Shown here: positions 26,658-36,471 of the stretch, piece by piece
How the letters are laid out: the number at the start of each line of letters is the position of its first letter
Position numbering within the stretch: position 1 is the stretch's first letter
Assembly (NCBI RefSeq): GCF_000016125.1
Contig: NC_009135.1
Span: forward strand, 1,116,001 to 1,180,000
Length of the DNA stretch: 64,000 bases
From: Methanococcus maripaludis C5
GTDB lineage: Archaea > AGJL01 > Methanococci > Methanococcales > Methanococcaceae
Direction of reading: 5' to 3'
Notes under the pieces: model-generated
Seen by the model: only the letters and a program-made list of their open reading frames with translations
The model's database searches: none
Told to the model about the DNA's origin: nothing
Made by a program: the position numbers and the translations under genes

Positions 26658-27221
26658 TTAATTTTCTTCACTTACTGTTTCATTTTCCTCTTCGAGCCAT
26701 TCGAGTCTTCCAAGACCGTTCTGTCTCATTGTTAAAGCTATTTTGCTGCCTCTTTTCTTCTCTTCTCTTAAGCTGACTGCAACAATTCTAGCTCTTACTT
26801 TGTCGCCTTTTTCTAAAACTTTGCCTGTTTCTTTTCCAATGATTGCTTCTCTTTTTGGGTCAAAGCTTACGAAATCATCCATGATTTGTGAAATGTGAAT
26901 CAAACCATCGAGGGGGCCAAGTCTTACAAATGCACCAAACTCAACAACGTCAACGATTTCTCCGTCAACTACTTCCTGAAGTTCTGGAACGTAGGTAAGC
27001 ACATTAAATTCTGTTTCGTGGTATGCCGCACCATCTCCATAAATGATGCTTCCGTCACTTACTTCATCCACATCAACGATTGAAAGGATAAATCCGATGT
27101 CCTTATCAAGAATTCCTTCGTATTTTTCCATTAAAACCCTTTTTACGTTTTCGCTTAACGGGTTTCCAAACATTTTAGGGGGGATTCTCACGGTATCAGA
27201 AATTTTTAAAATTTTATACAA
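26658..27221 (-). CDS. rpoE: RNA polymerase subunit E' (Rpb7)
   Basis: 187 residues: an N-terminal tip domain (MYKILKISDTVRIPP) and a C-terminal S1 RNA-binding domain (VDGEIVDVVEFGAFVRLGPLDG, HISQI). Forms the stalk with subunit F and helps open the promoter. TTG 27221 is the start, with GAGGTGG 5 bases upstream. It leads the rpoE-spt4-kinase-rps24e-rps27ae operon. An acidic tail (EEENETVSEEN) follows the S1 domain. Confidence 0.97.
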   Translation of the reverse strand: MYKILKISDTVRIPPKMFGNPLSENVKRVLMEKYEGILDKDIGFILSIVDVDEVSDGSIIYGDGAAYHETEFNVLTYVPELQEVVDGEIVDVVEFGAFVRLGPLDGLIHISQIMDDFVSFDPKREAIIGKETGKVLEKGDKVRARIVAVSLREEKKRGSKIALTMRQNGLGRLEWLEEENETVSEEN

Positions 27222-27378
27222 ATAACCACCTCAGTAGCAGATTAAACTTTTAAAACAGTTGAGATAACGAAATATTTTAAAATAATAAAACAGTTTCACT
27301 ATATATATTCTCGTTTTTGGTATATAAATTCTACGCACAGTTTTTATTATTGTTAAAAATTGAATAAAAAAATAAAAA

Positions 27379-28293
27379 TTATTTCTGGGCAATTCCGATG
27401 ATATCAGACATTTTTAAATCTTTTTTCAGGAGATATTCTTCAATTTCATTGTTTATCTTTTGGAATATGTCGTATCCTCGGTAGTAAACTCCAGTTCCAA
27501 CCTGAACTGCAGAAGCTCCTGCCATCATAAATTCTATTGCATCAGCGCCAGTAGTAATTCCACCAACACCAATTACGGGCACATCTACCGCGGAACAGAT
27601 ATCATAAACATTCTTAACTGCAATTGGTTTTATTGCTTTTCCACTCATTCCGCCAACTTTATTTCCAAGAATTGGAACACCTGACTCAATATCAATCACC
27701 ATTCCTGGACCCAAAGTATTTATTGCAACAATTCCATCAGCTCCGGCATTTATAACCGCATTTGCAATTTCTTTAATATCTGTTACATTTGGAGTAAGTT
27801 TTGCAATAACTGGAATGTCTGAAACGTCATTTACTGCTGAAACCACGTTTTTACAAAGACATGGATCCTGACCGATTGATGAACCGTATCCGCCACCTGC
27901 GTGAGGGCATGATATGTTTAATTCTAAAACATCCACGTAATTTCCAATTATTTCAGCAGCTTTTTGAAATTCAGAATCGTTTTTACCATAGATTGAACCG
28001 ATGATTTTAACGTCCATTCTTTTCATTTCGTCTTTTATTCGTTCAATTTCTCCAGCATATTCATCTGCACCAGGATTTGGAAGTCCCATTGCATTTAAAA
28101 AGCCACCTTCGACTTCAACCATTGTTGGATTGTTGTGTCCCGGCTTTTTTTCGATTCCAACAGATTTGGTACATACTGCCCCTGCACCGTTTTTCGCCAT
28201 CCTTTTTAGGGCACTTCCAGTTTCCCCCATGACTCCCGCTGCAAGAAACACTGGATTTTTAAATTCAATATCCCAAAGTTTAGTTTTTAGCAT
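27379..28293 (-). CDS. pyrD: Dihydroorotate dehydrogenase, type 1B catalytic subunit
   Basis: 304 residues; FMN-dependent TIM barrel of pyrimidine synthesis. Visible are NPVFLAAGVMGE at the start, NAMGLPNPG, LELNISCPH (flavin and orotate site, with the type 1B catalytic Cys region), VIAKLTPNV and GVGGI near the phosphate site. GGGAGAT precedes the ATG. Its usual partner PyrK is not adjacent. It is divergent from the QueG-like gene. Confidence 0.95.
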   Translation of the reverse strand: MLKTKLWDIEFKNPVFLAAGVMGETGSALKRMAKNGAGAVCTKSVGIEKKPGHNNPTMVEVEGGFLNAMGLPNPGADEYAGEIERIKDEMKRMDVKIIGSIYGKNDSEFQKAAEIIGNYVDVLELNISCPHAGGGYGSSIGQDPCLCKNVVSAVNDVSDIPVIAKLTPNVTDIKEIANAVINAGADGIVAINTLGPGMVIDIESGVPILGNKVGGMSGKAIKPIAVKNVYDICSAVDVPVIGVGGITTGADAIEFMMAGASAVQVGTGVYYRGYDIFQKINNEIEEYLLKKDLKMSDIIGIAQK

Positions 28294-28387
28294 CTGAAAT
28301 CTCCCGATATTTTTGAATATATTTTATAAGAAGACATATAAAAAACTAAAGAATCAGATGATTCATGTTATAAATCGGCGGGATATT

Positions 28388-29173
28388 ATGGAAAAATTAA
28401 TTGAAAATCTCATTATTGAATTTGTAAAAAATTATTCGAAAGAAAACAATACCAAAACAAAGTGGTTGACTCCAATTGTTGGATTTGCAGATTCTAGTGA
28501 TCCAGAATTTTTAGAATTAAAACAGGTAATTGCAGAAAAACATCTAACTCCAAAAGAAGTTTTGAACGAATCAGAAAGTGTAATATGCTACTTTTTGCCT
28601 TTTTCAAAAGAATTTAACCTTGGAAATGTAAAACCCGGACTTGCATCTGAAGATTGGGCTATTTCTTACGTTGAAACCAATAAAATGATAGAAGATTTAA
28701 ACGACTATCTCTCTGAAAAATTAGGTGAAATGAATCATACTTGTTCAAAAATTCCACCAACTCACAATTTTGACAAAGAAAAACTGATAAGCTACTGGTC
28801 GCACAGACACGTTGCAAAAATTGCAGGACTCGGAACATTTGGATTAAACAATATGTTAATTACAGAAAAAGGCTGTAACGGCCGATTTGGAAGTTTAATT
28901 ACATCTATAAACTTAAAACCAAGCGAAAAACCAGATTATGAATTCTGTTTGTATAAGTACAATGGATCCTGTGAACTTTGCATTGAAAAATGTGAAAAAG
29001 AAGCTTTAAAAATAAACGAATTTAATCGAAAGGAATGTTATAAAGTATGCTTATCAAATGAAAAAGTTTATGAAAAATATGGGGTTGCAGACGTTTGTGG
29101 AAAATGTTTGTGCAATGTTCCATGTTCATTTAAAAATCCTGCGAAAAATCTACACTATAAATTAAAAAAGTGA
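28388..29173 (+). CDS. QueG-like iron-sulfur protein
   Basis: 261 residues from ATG 28388, which has GGCGGGA upstream (the frame opens at 28313). The HRHVAKIAGLGTFGLNNMLIT segment matches epoxyqueuosine reductase-type proteins, and two cysteine clusters follow (C-x2-C-x3-C with a preceding Cys, and CGKCLCNVPC) for two 4Fe-4S clusters. Bacterial QueG also binds cobalamin. Methanogens make archaeosine rather than queuosine, so the substrate here is probably something else and cannot be told. Confidence 0.7.
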   Translation: MEKLIENLIIEFVKNYSKENNTKTKWLTPIVGFADSSDPEFLELKQVIAEKHLTPKEVLNESESVICYFLPFSKEFNLGNVKPGLASEDWAISYVETNKMIEDLNDYLSEKLGEMNHTCSKIPPTHNFDKEKLISYWSHRHVAKIAGLGTFGLNNMLITEKGCNGRFGSLITSINLKPSEKPDYEFCLYKYNGSCELCIEKCEKEALKINEFNRKECYKVCLSNEKVYEKYGVADVCGKCLCNVPCSFKNPAKNLHYKLKK

Positions 29174-29182
29174 AAATAAAAT

Positions 29183-30286
29183 CTAAAACATCGTTTTATT
29201 TTCTCTTAAACAGGATTCTGCTTCAACTAATATTTTTAAAATGTCTTTTTCAGAATTATATTTTTTAAGAATAACTTCTGAAAGGTTTCCATTTTGTATC
29301 CTGTTTTGAATGTGAATTAAATAAGATTTTTCTTCTTTAGTTGCGACGGAAAATGCTTTTTTATAGAGTGATTCCAATTCTGCTTTTAATTTCTTTGTTC
29401 CCGATTTTATTGCAATATCTGTTAATTCAAGTATTGTTTCATCATCTTCTGCTACTTTCAAATCATTAACCCTTAAAAGACATTTAATAAATGCTGAAAC
29501 AGCCATGTCTGCATGAACGGATTCCTGTTCATCCATTATTTTTATTTCAACACATTTCCTTCCACGCCTTACAATTAAAGCCCTTGAATTTACCCATTCT
29601 TCACATAAAACTTCTGCATCTTTTTTTCTAAGTTCTACGTACATTTTTTCAAGGAGTTTTTCATAATCGGAAGATATGTTAAGTTTTTCAGGTATTAAAT
29701 TTCCGCAGATTTCGGGAATTTCTTTCTGATTTTTTTTGTAATATAAAAGTCGGTTATCCATGTATCCGGTTACATTTCCTTCGACTATTGGAGAAGATGC
29801 AGTTACTGCTACAAGGTAAGGTAAAAGCGTTCGAAGCTTGTTGTGCTTTCTAACGAGGTCTTCTTCGGTCGAATATTCTACATTTACTTGTAAAGCCTGA
29901 ATATTCATCCAGCCGTGCTGTCTTAAGTTAAATACCCTATCATATGTATCAAAAACTTCCCTTTCATCGTGATTCCAAAATGAAGTTTCTGATAAATTTA
30001 AAGTCGGGTGCATTCCTAAACCAAGGAGATTATACTTATTATTGGTCGTTTCATAAAACTTTTTTAAACCTGTCACGATCTGATTTTCAAGATTTGAAAT
30101 GCTTTCTGAAGGACTAAGTGGTTTAAATTCTATCACGTGTTTTTGTAATTCTTTTGAAATGCCAACTGTCTCAAAAAAAAATTCATTCTGTATTTTTCCA
30201 GAAATTTCTTCGATTATTAAATCTGAAACAGGCATTGCTTTTAAATCGTGATTGTTGATGGAATATTCGTGTTCAGTTCCTATCAT
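29183..30286 (-). CDS. GCS2-family glutamate-cysteine ligase-like enzyme
   Basis: 367 residues of the carboxylate-amine ligase family (PF04107): IGTEHEYSI (metal and ATP-binding Glu residues), LGMHPT, NIQALQVNVEYS and the VVRRGRKCVEIKI-like C-terminal motif. Members join glutamate or peptides to amines through an acyl phosphate. The start overlaps the ATP-grasp gene by 14 bases. With the upstream ATP-grasp and RLAN genes this is the amidoligase gene set known from bacteria, whose product is unknown. Confidence 0.8.
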   Translation of the reverse strand: MIGTEHEYSINNHDLKAMPVSDLIIEEISGKIQNEFFFETVGISKELQKHVIEFKPLSPSESISNLENQIVTGLKKFYETTNNKYNLLGLGMHPTLNLSETSFWNHDEREVFDTYDRVFNLRQHGWMNIQALQVNVEYSTEEDLVRKHNKLRTLLPYLVAVTASSPIVEGNVTGYMDNRLLYYKKNQKEIPEICGNLIPEKLNISSDYEKLLEKMYVELRKKDAEVLCEEWVNSRALIVRRGRKCVEIKIMDEQESVHADMAVSAFIKCLLRVNDLKVAEDDETILELTDIAIKSGTKKLKAELESLYKKAFSVATKEEKSYLIHIQNRIQNGNLSEVILKKYNSEKDILKILVEAESCLRENKTMF

Positions 30287-31222
30287 TTGCTACACCATCG
30301 GGATCGATTAATTCTGAAAACTTCATTTTTCCATTCGAAAATTTCTGCCTTGAATCATCCATGATATGCGATACAATTTTAGAATACGCTTCAGGGTAAA
30401 ATTCGTCTTCCGTTGTTTCAAGAGACGGATTATCATTTACCTCAATTACGTAAACTTTTCCATCTTTTTCTTTTAAATCGATACCGTAAAGACCGGTTCC
30501 AACTGCATTTGCAGCTTTTAAAGCTGTATTTATAACTTCTTTTGGAACTTCGTCATACATTATGCTTTCAACCATACAGTATACCCTGTGCCCGTCTACG
30601 CAGTCCTGTATCTTGAAACTCTCTTTTGGAATCAGATATTTACAGACATAAATTACTTCGCCATTTAAAATTCCAACTCTCCAGTCAAATCTAGTTTCGA
30701 TAAATTCTTGTGCAACCAATATATCTGAAAGTCTCAAAAATCTGGAAACTATTTTTGAAAATTCTTCTATTGAGTTTACTTTTTCAACCCTCATCGAAAA
30801 AGAGGTTGATGGCTCTTTTACAATTAAAGGTAGCCCAATTTCTTCAACGATGCATTTTAAATTTTCAAGGTTATTTTCAGATTTTCTCAAAAATCTGGTT
30901 TTTGGAATCGATACATCATTTTCCATCATGTGTAAATACATGTTTATCTTATCCGCACATATCCGAATGGATTTTGAATTATCGATTACTTTTACGCCAT
31001 TTAATTCTGCAATTCTCGATGCTACGTAGCTTATATTCATTGGATCGGTTTTGGATCGTATAAACGGGCCGTTCAGTGTTTTTATTTTGTGTATTTCGTT
31101 TGGGAATAAGAAATAAAATTCGTGGCCCTTGATTCTGCAATATCTCGGAATCTGATTAAAGATTGGAGCTGATTTGAACTACTAAGGGTTTGTCTATCGA
31201 CAAATACTCCAAATTTTCCCAT
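30273..31222 (-). pseudogene. RimK-like ATP-grasp ligase, frameshifted
   Basis: The intact part (30273-31040, 255 residues from MNISYV) carries the ATP-grasp fold: KEPSTSFSMRVEKV, QEFIETRFDWRVGIL, YGIDLKEKDGKVYVIEVNDNPSL (metal ligands Asp/Glu/Asn). Upstream, ATG 31222 with GGTGGAT begins MGKFGVFVDRQTLSSSNQL in another frame; adding one base to the GGG at 31126-31128 joins them to give ...DIAESRGHEFYFLFPNEI... before MNISYV. So about 61 N-terminal residues were lost by a one-base deletion, which is either a real mutation or a sequencing error. It starts directly after the stop of the RLAN gene. Confidence 0.8.
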
Positions 31223-31828
31223 TTAATCCACCAACAAGGTCTTTTCGATCATTGATTTTTCTTCTTTTGAAAGTTTTGATACGTTTACAGGTGAAAGTGA
31301 CGAAAGATATATTCTATCGTCGATAATTACAAATAAAGCAGTAATTAGAGGAATTTTAAAAGTTTGATAGATTTTATTTGCCATTTGTTTTATATTTTCA
31401 TTTTCCGTGCATACCTCTCCAAAAAATATTGAAAAATTGACCATTTCAAAATTTTCAGGAACCTTTTGGTAGCACAGCGGATATTTTCCGCAGTTTGTTA
31501 CGTGTTTTGATATTTTTTTAGATTCTTCTCGATTTTTAACGATATAATATGTTGAAGGATCTGAAAAATAATTTACTGAGTAAACAATTGAAGGATTTGG
31601 AACGTCGCCTGAAGATATTTCCCATTGCAAAATAGGAATTCCTGCAAGTTCTGCTCTTTTAAGTGCTACTGGAACAATATATGCATCCAGTACGTCACTA
31701 CTTCTTGGAAAAACCTTATTTTTTCCAGATATCTCTTTTGATATCAGTTTGTAGTAACTTTCAGTTTTGTAAAAATAATCTTTGCTTATTACACAGTCTA
31801 TTCCGTCTTTTATTGTTGTATGAGACAT
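31223..31828 (-). CDS. RLAN-domain-like protein (RimK-associated)
   Basis: 201 residues from ATG 31828. The DGIDCVISKDYFYKTESYY segment, followed by KVFPRSSDVLDAY, fits the RLAN domain (PF14401) that normally precedes RimK-like ATP-grasp ligases, here as a separate protein. Its stop and the ATP-grasp start are adjacent. The start is uncertain: TTG 31837 is in frame, and the best ribosome binding site, GGTGAG (31862-31867), has no normal start after it because an A7-G3-T8 stretch intervenes. Confidence 0.65.
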   Translation of the reverse strand: MSHTTIKDGIDCVISKDYFYKTESYYKLISKEISGKNKVFPRSSDVLDAYIVPVALKRAELAGIPILQWEISSGDVPNPSIVYSVNYFSDPSTYYIVKNREESKKISKHVTNCGKYPLCYQKVPENFEMVNFSIFFGEVCTENENIKQMANKIYQTFKIPLITALFVIIDDRIYLSSLSPVNVSKLSKEEKSMIEKTLLVD

Positions 31829-32094
31829 TTTATTCAAAAAAAACCCTTTTTTTGGAATAAACTCACCTTCATTGCTGTTTTAAAGGCCCGACACTCCCCC
31901 ACAATATAATCGAAGTATCATGATTCCTACAACATCAGGATATATAAATTTATGTAATTTAAAAAATCTATTTAAAACGGTTTTTTTGTAAATTAACGGT
32001 TTAAACACGGTAAAATCATGTAAACATATATTAACCCTTTTGAAAATAGAATATATTGAGGCCTAAAAAGCCTTGCATAAAACGAGGGGGTATT

Positions 32095-32343
32095 ATGGAA
32101 GGTGAACAACACATCGAAAAAAGGCCCGCTATCGTCTCACAGACCCATTCAAGAAACGACGCACTGGACTGGGTGTCTATTGTTTTGGTAATAATTGGGG
32201 GACTTAACTGGGGGCTAGTTGGGGCTTTCAATATAGACCTTATTCAGGTTGTATTTGGAAGTTTCCCAACAGTTGCAAGAATTCTGTATATACTTGTTGG
32301 ACTATCTGCAATATACATGATTTACTATGCTTCAAAAACTTAA
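32095..32343 (+). CDS. DUF378 small membrane protein
   Basis: 82 residues with two membrane helices; the first contains VLVIIGGLNWGLVGAF, the signature of DUF378, and the second ARILYILVGLSAIYMIY. Function unknown; DUF378 proteins are widespread in prokaryotes. GAGGGGG lies 5 bases before ATG 32095; the in-frame earlier start at 32056 lacks a site. A GGC/GCC hairpin (32060-32072) precedes it. Confidence 0.88.
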   Translation: MEGEQHIEKRPAIVSQTHSRNDALDWVSIVLVIIGGLNWGLVGAFNIDLIQVVFGSFPTVARILYILVGLSAIYMIYYASKT

Positions 32344-32380
32344 AAAAATATTAAAATAATTTATTTTTAATTTTTAAGAG

Positions 32381-32875
32381 TTAATCTTCTTTTGATCGGT
32401 ACATAGTAGTTAACCATTCTTTTACGTATTTTTCAGTTTCTTCTTTGTGGTTCAATACATCTAAGAATATAGTTCCGCCAACGATTTCGTTATCGACGAG
32501 TTCTTTTTTCATATTTTCAAGCGTATTTCCAATGGTCTTTCCTGCAGTACAGAATACCGCAACTTTTTTTCCAGCGAATTTGTATTTTGAAAAAAAGGTC
32601 TTTAAAGGAGCGGCCATATTTCCGGCCCATACAGGAGTTCCGATAAATATTGTGTCGTAATCGTCCAGATTTAAAGATATTTCTTTTATTTCAGGCATTT
32701 TTCTAAACAATAAAAATCTGCCAAGTTCTAGAAACATTGCTAATCCTTTTTTTGGAATTTCGGTTAAAGTTTCAATCTTCAATAAATCTGCTCCAGTAGT
32801 TTCTGAAATTAATTTAGCCACATACTCAGTATTTTCAAAAAGTGAATAGTATATCACAAGTTTTTTTTCATCCAT
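32381..32875 (-). CDS. Flavodoxin family protein
   Basis: 164 residues: VIYYSLFENTEYVAKLI is the FMN phosphate loop, TPVWAGNMAAPLKTF and FCTAGKTIGNTLE contact the ring. A soluble one- or two-electron carrier; its partner is unknown. GAGGGGAACGAT precedes the ATG. The 3' end converges with the DUF378 gene; the TatD gene lies 20 bases upstream on the same strand, so the two may be cotranscribed. Confidence 0.9.
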   Translation of the reverse strand: MDEKKLVIYYSLFENTEYVAKLISETTGADLLKIETLTEIPKKGLAMFLELGRFLLFRKMPEIKEISLNLDDYDTIFIGTPVWAGNMAAPLKTFFSKYKFAGKKVAVFCTAGKTIGNTLENMKKELVDNEIVGGTIFLDVLNHKEETEKYVKEWLTTMYRSKED

Positions 32876-32895
32876 ATCGTTCCCCTCGTTTTATT

Positions 32896-33657
32896 TTAAT
32901 TAATATTAAATAATGCTGCTGCATTATCATGCGAAACAGCTTTTATTACCTTTTCGTCAAATCCTGCCATTTTTAGTTTCAGAACAGTTTTTGGAACCCC
33001 CATTATATCTGATGGAGCTGAAGAACTATCACTATTTAATAAAAATCTCTTTTCACAGTATTCCCCAAGTATTTCTACTGCATCATTTGGAGTTAATTTT
33101 TGGGGTTGAACAGTAATTCCGAGCCTATAATCATTTTCCCAGATAATCGGCACAGTTTCTTTTGTAACGTGTTCTATTACTATTTTTTTCTTAAAATCGA
33201 TTGGTAGATCCATTGTATCGAGAACTTCAACAATATTTCTTGTTACGGCTTCTTTATTCGTTCTTGGGGTGTGAACTACTGCGGGCAAATTCATCTCTTT
33301 TGCAATAGTTATCTGGTTTTCAAAAACTTCAATTTCTTCTTTGCTACATTTTTCAAGTCCGATTTCTCCAACGCCAACAACATTTTCTTTTTTTAGATAT
33401 TCTTTTAAAACATCATAATCTATTTTTGGCGGAATTGCTCTTGGGTGAATTCCAATACAGGCTTTCATTTTTAAACCATTTTTCTGTGCTTTTGCCATTT
33501 CACTCTTCAAAATCTTGTCGAAATAGTCAAGAGCTGTGTCAAACGATCTCATTCTTAATGGATCGTGTGCGTGAGTTACAACACAGTCAAAAACGGCTGC
33601 CATTAATTCAAAATCTTCATAAGGTCTTGTATCGGAATGTATGTGGGAATCGATCAT
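32896..33657 (-). CDS. TatD-family metal-dependent hydrolase
   Basis: 253 residues of the amidohydrolase fold: MIDSHIHSD (metal-binding His5, His7), GVGEIGL, VVHTPRTNK and LLNSDSSSA (late metal-binding Asp). TatD enzymes are DNases, but archaeal members differ enough that the substrate is open. GGTGG precedes the ATG. Confidence 0.85.
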   Translation of the reverse strand: MIDSHIHSDTRPYEDFELMAAVFDCVVTHAHDPLRMRSFDTALDYFDKILKSEMAKAQKNGLKMKACIGIHPRAIPPKIDYDVLKEYLKKENVVGVGEIGLEKCSKEEIEVFENQITIAKEMNLPAVVHTPRTNKEAVTRNIVEVLDTMDLPIDFKKKIVIEHVTKETVPIIWENDYRLGITVQPQKLTPNDAVEILGEYCEKRFLLNSDSSSAPSDIMGVPKTVLKLKMAGFDEKVIKAVSHDNAAALFNIN

Positions 33658-33837
33658 TAAACCACCATTTCGGTATTTATTATTTTGAATTTGTTTTGAA
33701 CTTGAAATGTAGCATATATCTCAAAGCCCCGATAGATTTATTCATAATTTTAATACATTTCTATTTTAACTTTGTTTTTACCCATTTATATACATTATAA
33801 AACATAATTAACAGTATTCATTTTAAGAGGCGGTAGA

Positions 33838-35139
33838 ATGGAACTTTATTTTAGAGGCGGTGCTTCTGAAGTTGGAAGAAGTTGCGTAGAAGTCAAAACC
33901 GAAAAAAGTACAGTTTTGTTTGACTGCGGCGTAAAACTGTCCCATGAAGAATCAGAATACCCCATTTTGGACAATTTAAACGCGGATTGTGTCTTTGCGT
34001 CCCACGCTCACCTTGATCATACGGGCGGAATTCCATTGCTTATCCGAAAAGGCATGGTTCCTGCAATTTACGCAACAGAAGTTACAAAAGCAATATCAAA
34101 AGAACTTTTAAGAGATTCCATAAAAATTGCAGGTGCAGAAGGACAGGATATCCCATATGATAAAGCAGATGTTAATAAATCATTAAATCTCTTTAGAAAA
34201 GCCCGATACAACCATCCAAAACGGTTCAAAGATTTCGAGTTTGAATTTTTTAATGCAGGGCATATTCCTGGGAGCTCCACGATATCTTTAAATTACGGTA
34301 GAAAACGAGTAGTTTATACTGGAGACACTAAGGTAAGTGATACTGACCTTGTAAAAGGCGCTGATTTATCATATACAAAAGAAGATATCGCTTGTTTGAT
34401 TATTGAATCTACATACGGAGATACAAATCAGGAACATAGGGAAGAAGCTGAAAAAAATTTCATAAATAAAATAAAAGAAACACTTGAACGAGGAGGAATT
34501 GCACTAATTCCAGTATTTGCAGTTGATAGGAGCCAAGAAATCCTGATGATATTAAATAGACATGATTTTGGAGTTCCAGTATACTTTGACGGCATGGGAA
34601 GAAAAATTACAAGGATAATGTTACAGTACCCTGCATTTTTAAACCATCCTGACGAGTTAAAAGCTGCATTTTTGAACGTTACAGAAGTTGAGTCAAAAGA
34701 TAGGCCAAAAATAATAAAAGAAATCAGACAGAACGGTGGGATTATTGTAAGTACGGCAGGAATGCTTGAAGGAGGCCCGATAGTTCCATACATTACCGAA
34801 TTTATGAAAGAACCCAAAAATTCGCTGATATTTACAGGATATCAGGTTGAAGAAACCGCTGGAAGGCATTTACTTGAAACCGGAAAAATTGAAGTGGGAG
34901 AATTCGATGTCGAACCTAAATTTGAAATTGCATCATACCAATTTTCTGCACATGGCGAAATGGATGAATTAAGACAGATTGTAAAAAAAGCAAATCCTGA
35001 AACTCTTGTTATCCAGCACGGTGAAGAAGAAGTTGTAAAAACATTTAGAGATTGGGCTGTTTCAGAAGGATTTAGTGAAAGTAATGTGTTTGCTCCAAAA
35101 ATTGGGGATAAAATAAATTTAACTGAAGTTTTAAAATAA
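33838..35139 (+). CDS. Archaeal beta-CASP ribonuclease (aCPSF2-like)
   Basis: 433 residues, with a metallo-beta-lactamase core (SHAHLDHTGG; His56, His58, Asp60, His61) and a beta-CASP domain (PVYFDGMGRKIT, STAGMLEGGP, YQFSAHGEMDEL, IQHGEEEV). Length and the absence of N-terminal KH domains place it with aCPSF2 rather than aCPSF1. These enzymes process or degrade RNA 3'/5' ends in archaea. AGGCGGT precedes ATG 33838, and an AT-rich TATA-like stretch lies near 33785-33800. Confidence 0.93.
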   Translation: MELYFRGGASEVGRSCVEVKTEKSTVLFDCGVKLSHEESEYPILDNLNADCVFASHAHLDHTGGIPLLIRKGMVPAIYATEVTKAISKELLRDSIKIAGAEGQDIPYDKADVNKSLNLFRKARYNHPKRFKDFEFEFFNAGHIPGSSTISLNYGRKRVVYTGDTKVSDTDLVKGADLSYTKEDIACLIIESTYGDTNQEHREEAEKNFINKIKETLERGGIALIPVFAVDRSQEILMILNRHDFGVPVYFDGMGRKITRIMLQYPAFLNHPDELKAAFLNVTEVESKDRPKIIKEIRQNGGIIVSTAGMLEGGPIVPYITEFMKEPKNSLIFTGYQVEETAGRHLLETGKIEVGEFDVEPKFEIASYQFSAHGEMDELRQIVKKANPETLVIQHGEEEVVKTFRDWAVSEGFSESNVFAPKIGDKINLTEVLK

Positions 35140-35189
35140 ACGATATTTTTTTAATTTTTTTAAACTAATTTTCAAAAAAAAGAAAAGTA

Positions 35190-35885
35190 TTATTCAACAA
35201 CTTCAATTCCAAGTGTTAAAACATTGTCTTTTTTCAAATAAAGTCTGTAATCAACTATTTTTGAAGGAGTCTCAATTATTTTTTTAGAATACAATGGATC
35301 TGTAATCGTGTTTAAAAACCCTCTCAAGTCCCCCGGTGCTTTTATTCCGTAAATATCGTTTGCACCGCTTGAAATTACAACCGGAGTATCGTATTTTTTA
35401 GCGAGTTTTAAGTTTCTTTGAAATGCCCAGAGAATTTTTGATCTATCGTAATTTCTGCTTTTTAAAAGATTTCCAAAATTTAATTCAATTGCAACACGGT
35501 TAGTACTACCGAGTCTTGCAAGGATGTGGTCAAGCCCGTTATCCATCCTATTCAATTCAGGAGTTGATAAAATATCAACATCGTTCATTTCAAGAACTCT
35601 CCGGTTTATTTTAATTTCCCCGCCTTCAACAAGTAAAATATCAACTTTATTTCTGTATTTTTTAACTGCTTTTTCCATTTCATTTTGATTTTTTGTTGAA
35701 AGTTTTAATCCTGAAAATACTTTAAATTCGCAATTTTCCCCGTATTCAACTGCATTATTGATTTTTTCTTCAGAATATTCATTATGATTTTGAACTGCAA
35801 CGCTGCCGTCCCATCCAAATCGTTTTAATGTTTTTATCCCGTTTTCGTCAAAAATATGATTTATATCAAAAATTCCTTCAAGCAT
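35190..35885 (-). CDS. rnp3: RNase P protein component 3 (Rpp30)
   Basis: 231 residues, TIM-barrel-like RNase P subunit of archaea: MLEGIFDINH..., LLVEGGEIKINRRVLEM, NRMDNGLDHILARL, AIELNF and SSGANDIYGIKAPGDL. It works with Pop5 and the RNase P RNA to cut tRNA 5' leaders. It converges on the beta-CASP gene. Confidence 0.94.
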   Translation of the reverse strand: MLEGIFDINHIFDENGIKTLKRFGWDGSVAVQNHNEYSEEKINNAVEYGENCEFKVFSGLKLSTKNQNEMEKAVKKYRNKVDILLVEGGEIKINRRVLEMNDVDILSTPELNRMDNGLDHILARLGSTNRVAIELNFGNLLKSRNYDRSKILWAFQRNLKLAKKYDTPVVISSGANDIYGIKAPGDLRGFLNTITDPLYSKKIIETPSKIVDYRLYLKKDNVLTLGIEVVE

Positions 35886-35939
35886 TAAATCCCCTGAAAT
35901 TAAATTACTGGTAATAAAATAAAAAAATTAAAAAAGAAT

Positions 35940-36233
35940 CTAGTATCTATCCTGTGGAGTTTTTACTTCGTCGATGAGCTTTTTACCTGCTGCAACCTCA
36001 TCGATACTGTGAATTACCCCGTTCATGGATTCAATAATTGCTTTTATTGCCTCGTAGTCGAGATTGAATCCTTCAATTGTAATTTTAATATTTTCAGTAG
36101 ATTTATCTATTTCGTAAACCGTTACGTTTACACCATCAATACCATCTACAGAACATAACTTAACTGCTAAATCGGTTAATTTTGGCTCGTGTGTTTTTAA
36201 AACATCCAAAACCATTCTCCTTAACTTGGTCAA
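35940..36233 (-). CDS. DUF211 protein
   Basis: 97 residues; RRMVLDVLKTHEP, DGVNVTVYEIDKSTENIKITIEG and GVIHSIDEVAAG fit the archaeal DUF211 family, a small ferredoxin-like fold of unknown role that may be regulatory. The start is TTG 36233 with AGGAGGAT 5 bases upstream. The next gene upstream is divergent (cfbD). Confidence 0.9.
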   Translation of the reverse strand: MTKLRRMVLDVLKTHEPKLTDLAVKLCSVDGIDGVNVTVYEIDKSTENIKITIEGFNLDYEAIKAIIESMNGVIHSIDEVAAGKKLIDEVKTPQDRY

Positions 36234-36471
36234 AAATATCCTCCTCTAAAGACAACTGCTATTTTTAAGATATTTCCATTGATTATTTCTTTCTAATTTA
36301 AAAGAGCTATTATTTATATTTATAGTTGTATTCACATATGCTATATATTATTTACAATGCAAATTTATATTACGAATTAATATCTTTTTATCAATAAATC
36401 ATCGAATATTTTAATAAACATTTTGAAAATAAAATATACGCAATATAAAAACCATAATTTAAAGTGATATC

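Noticed and set aside
31828-31871. Start of the RLAN gene restored by one extra T in the T8 run
   Set aside because: It would add a 15-residue leader from an ATG without a ribosome binding site; family similarity does not need it.
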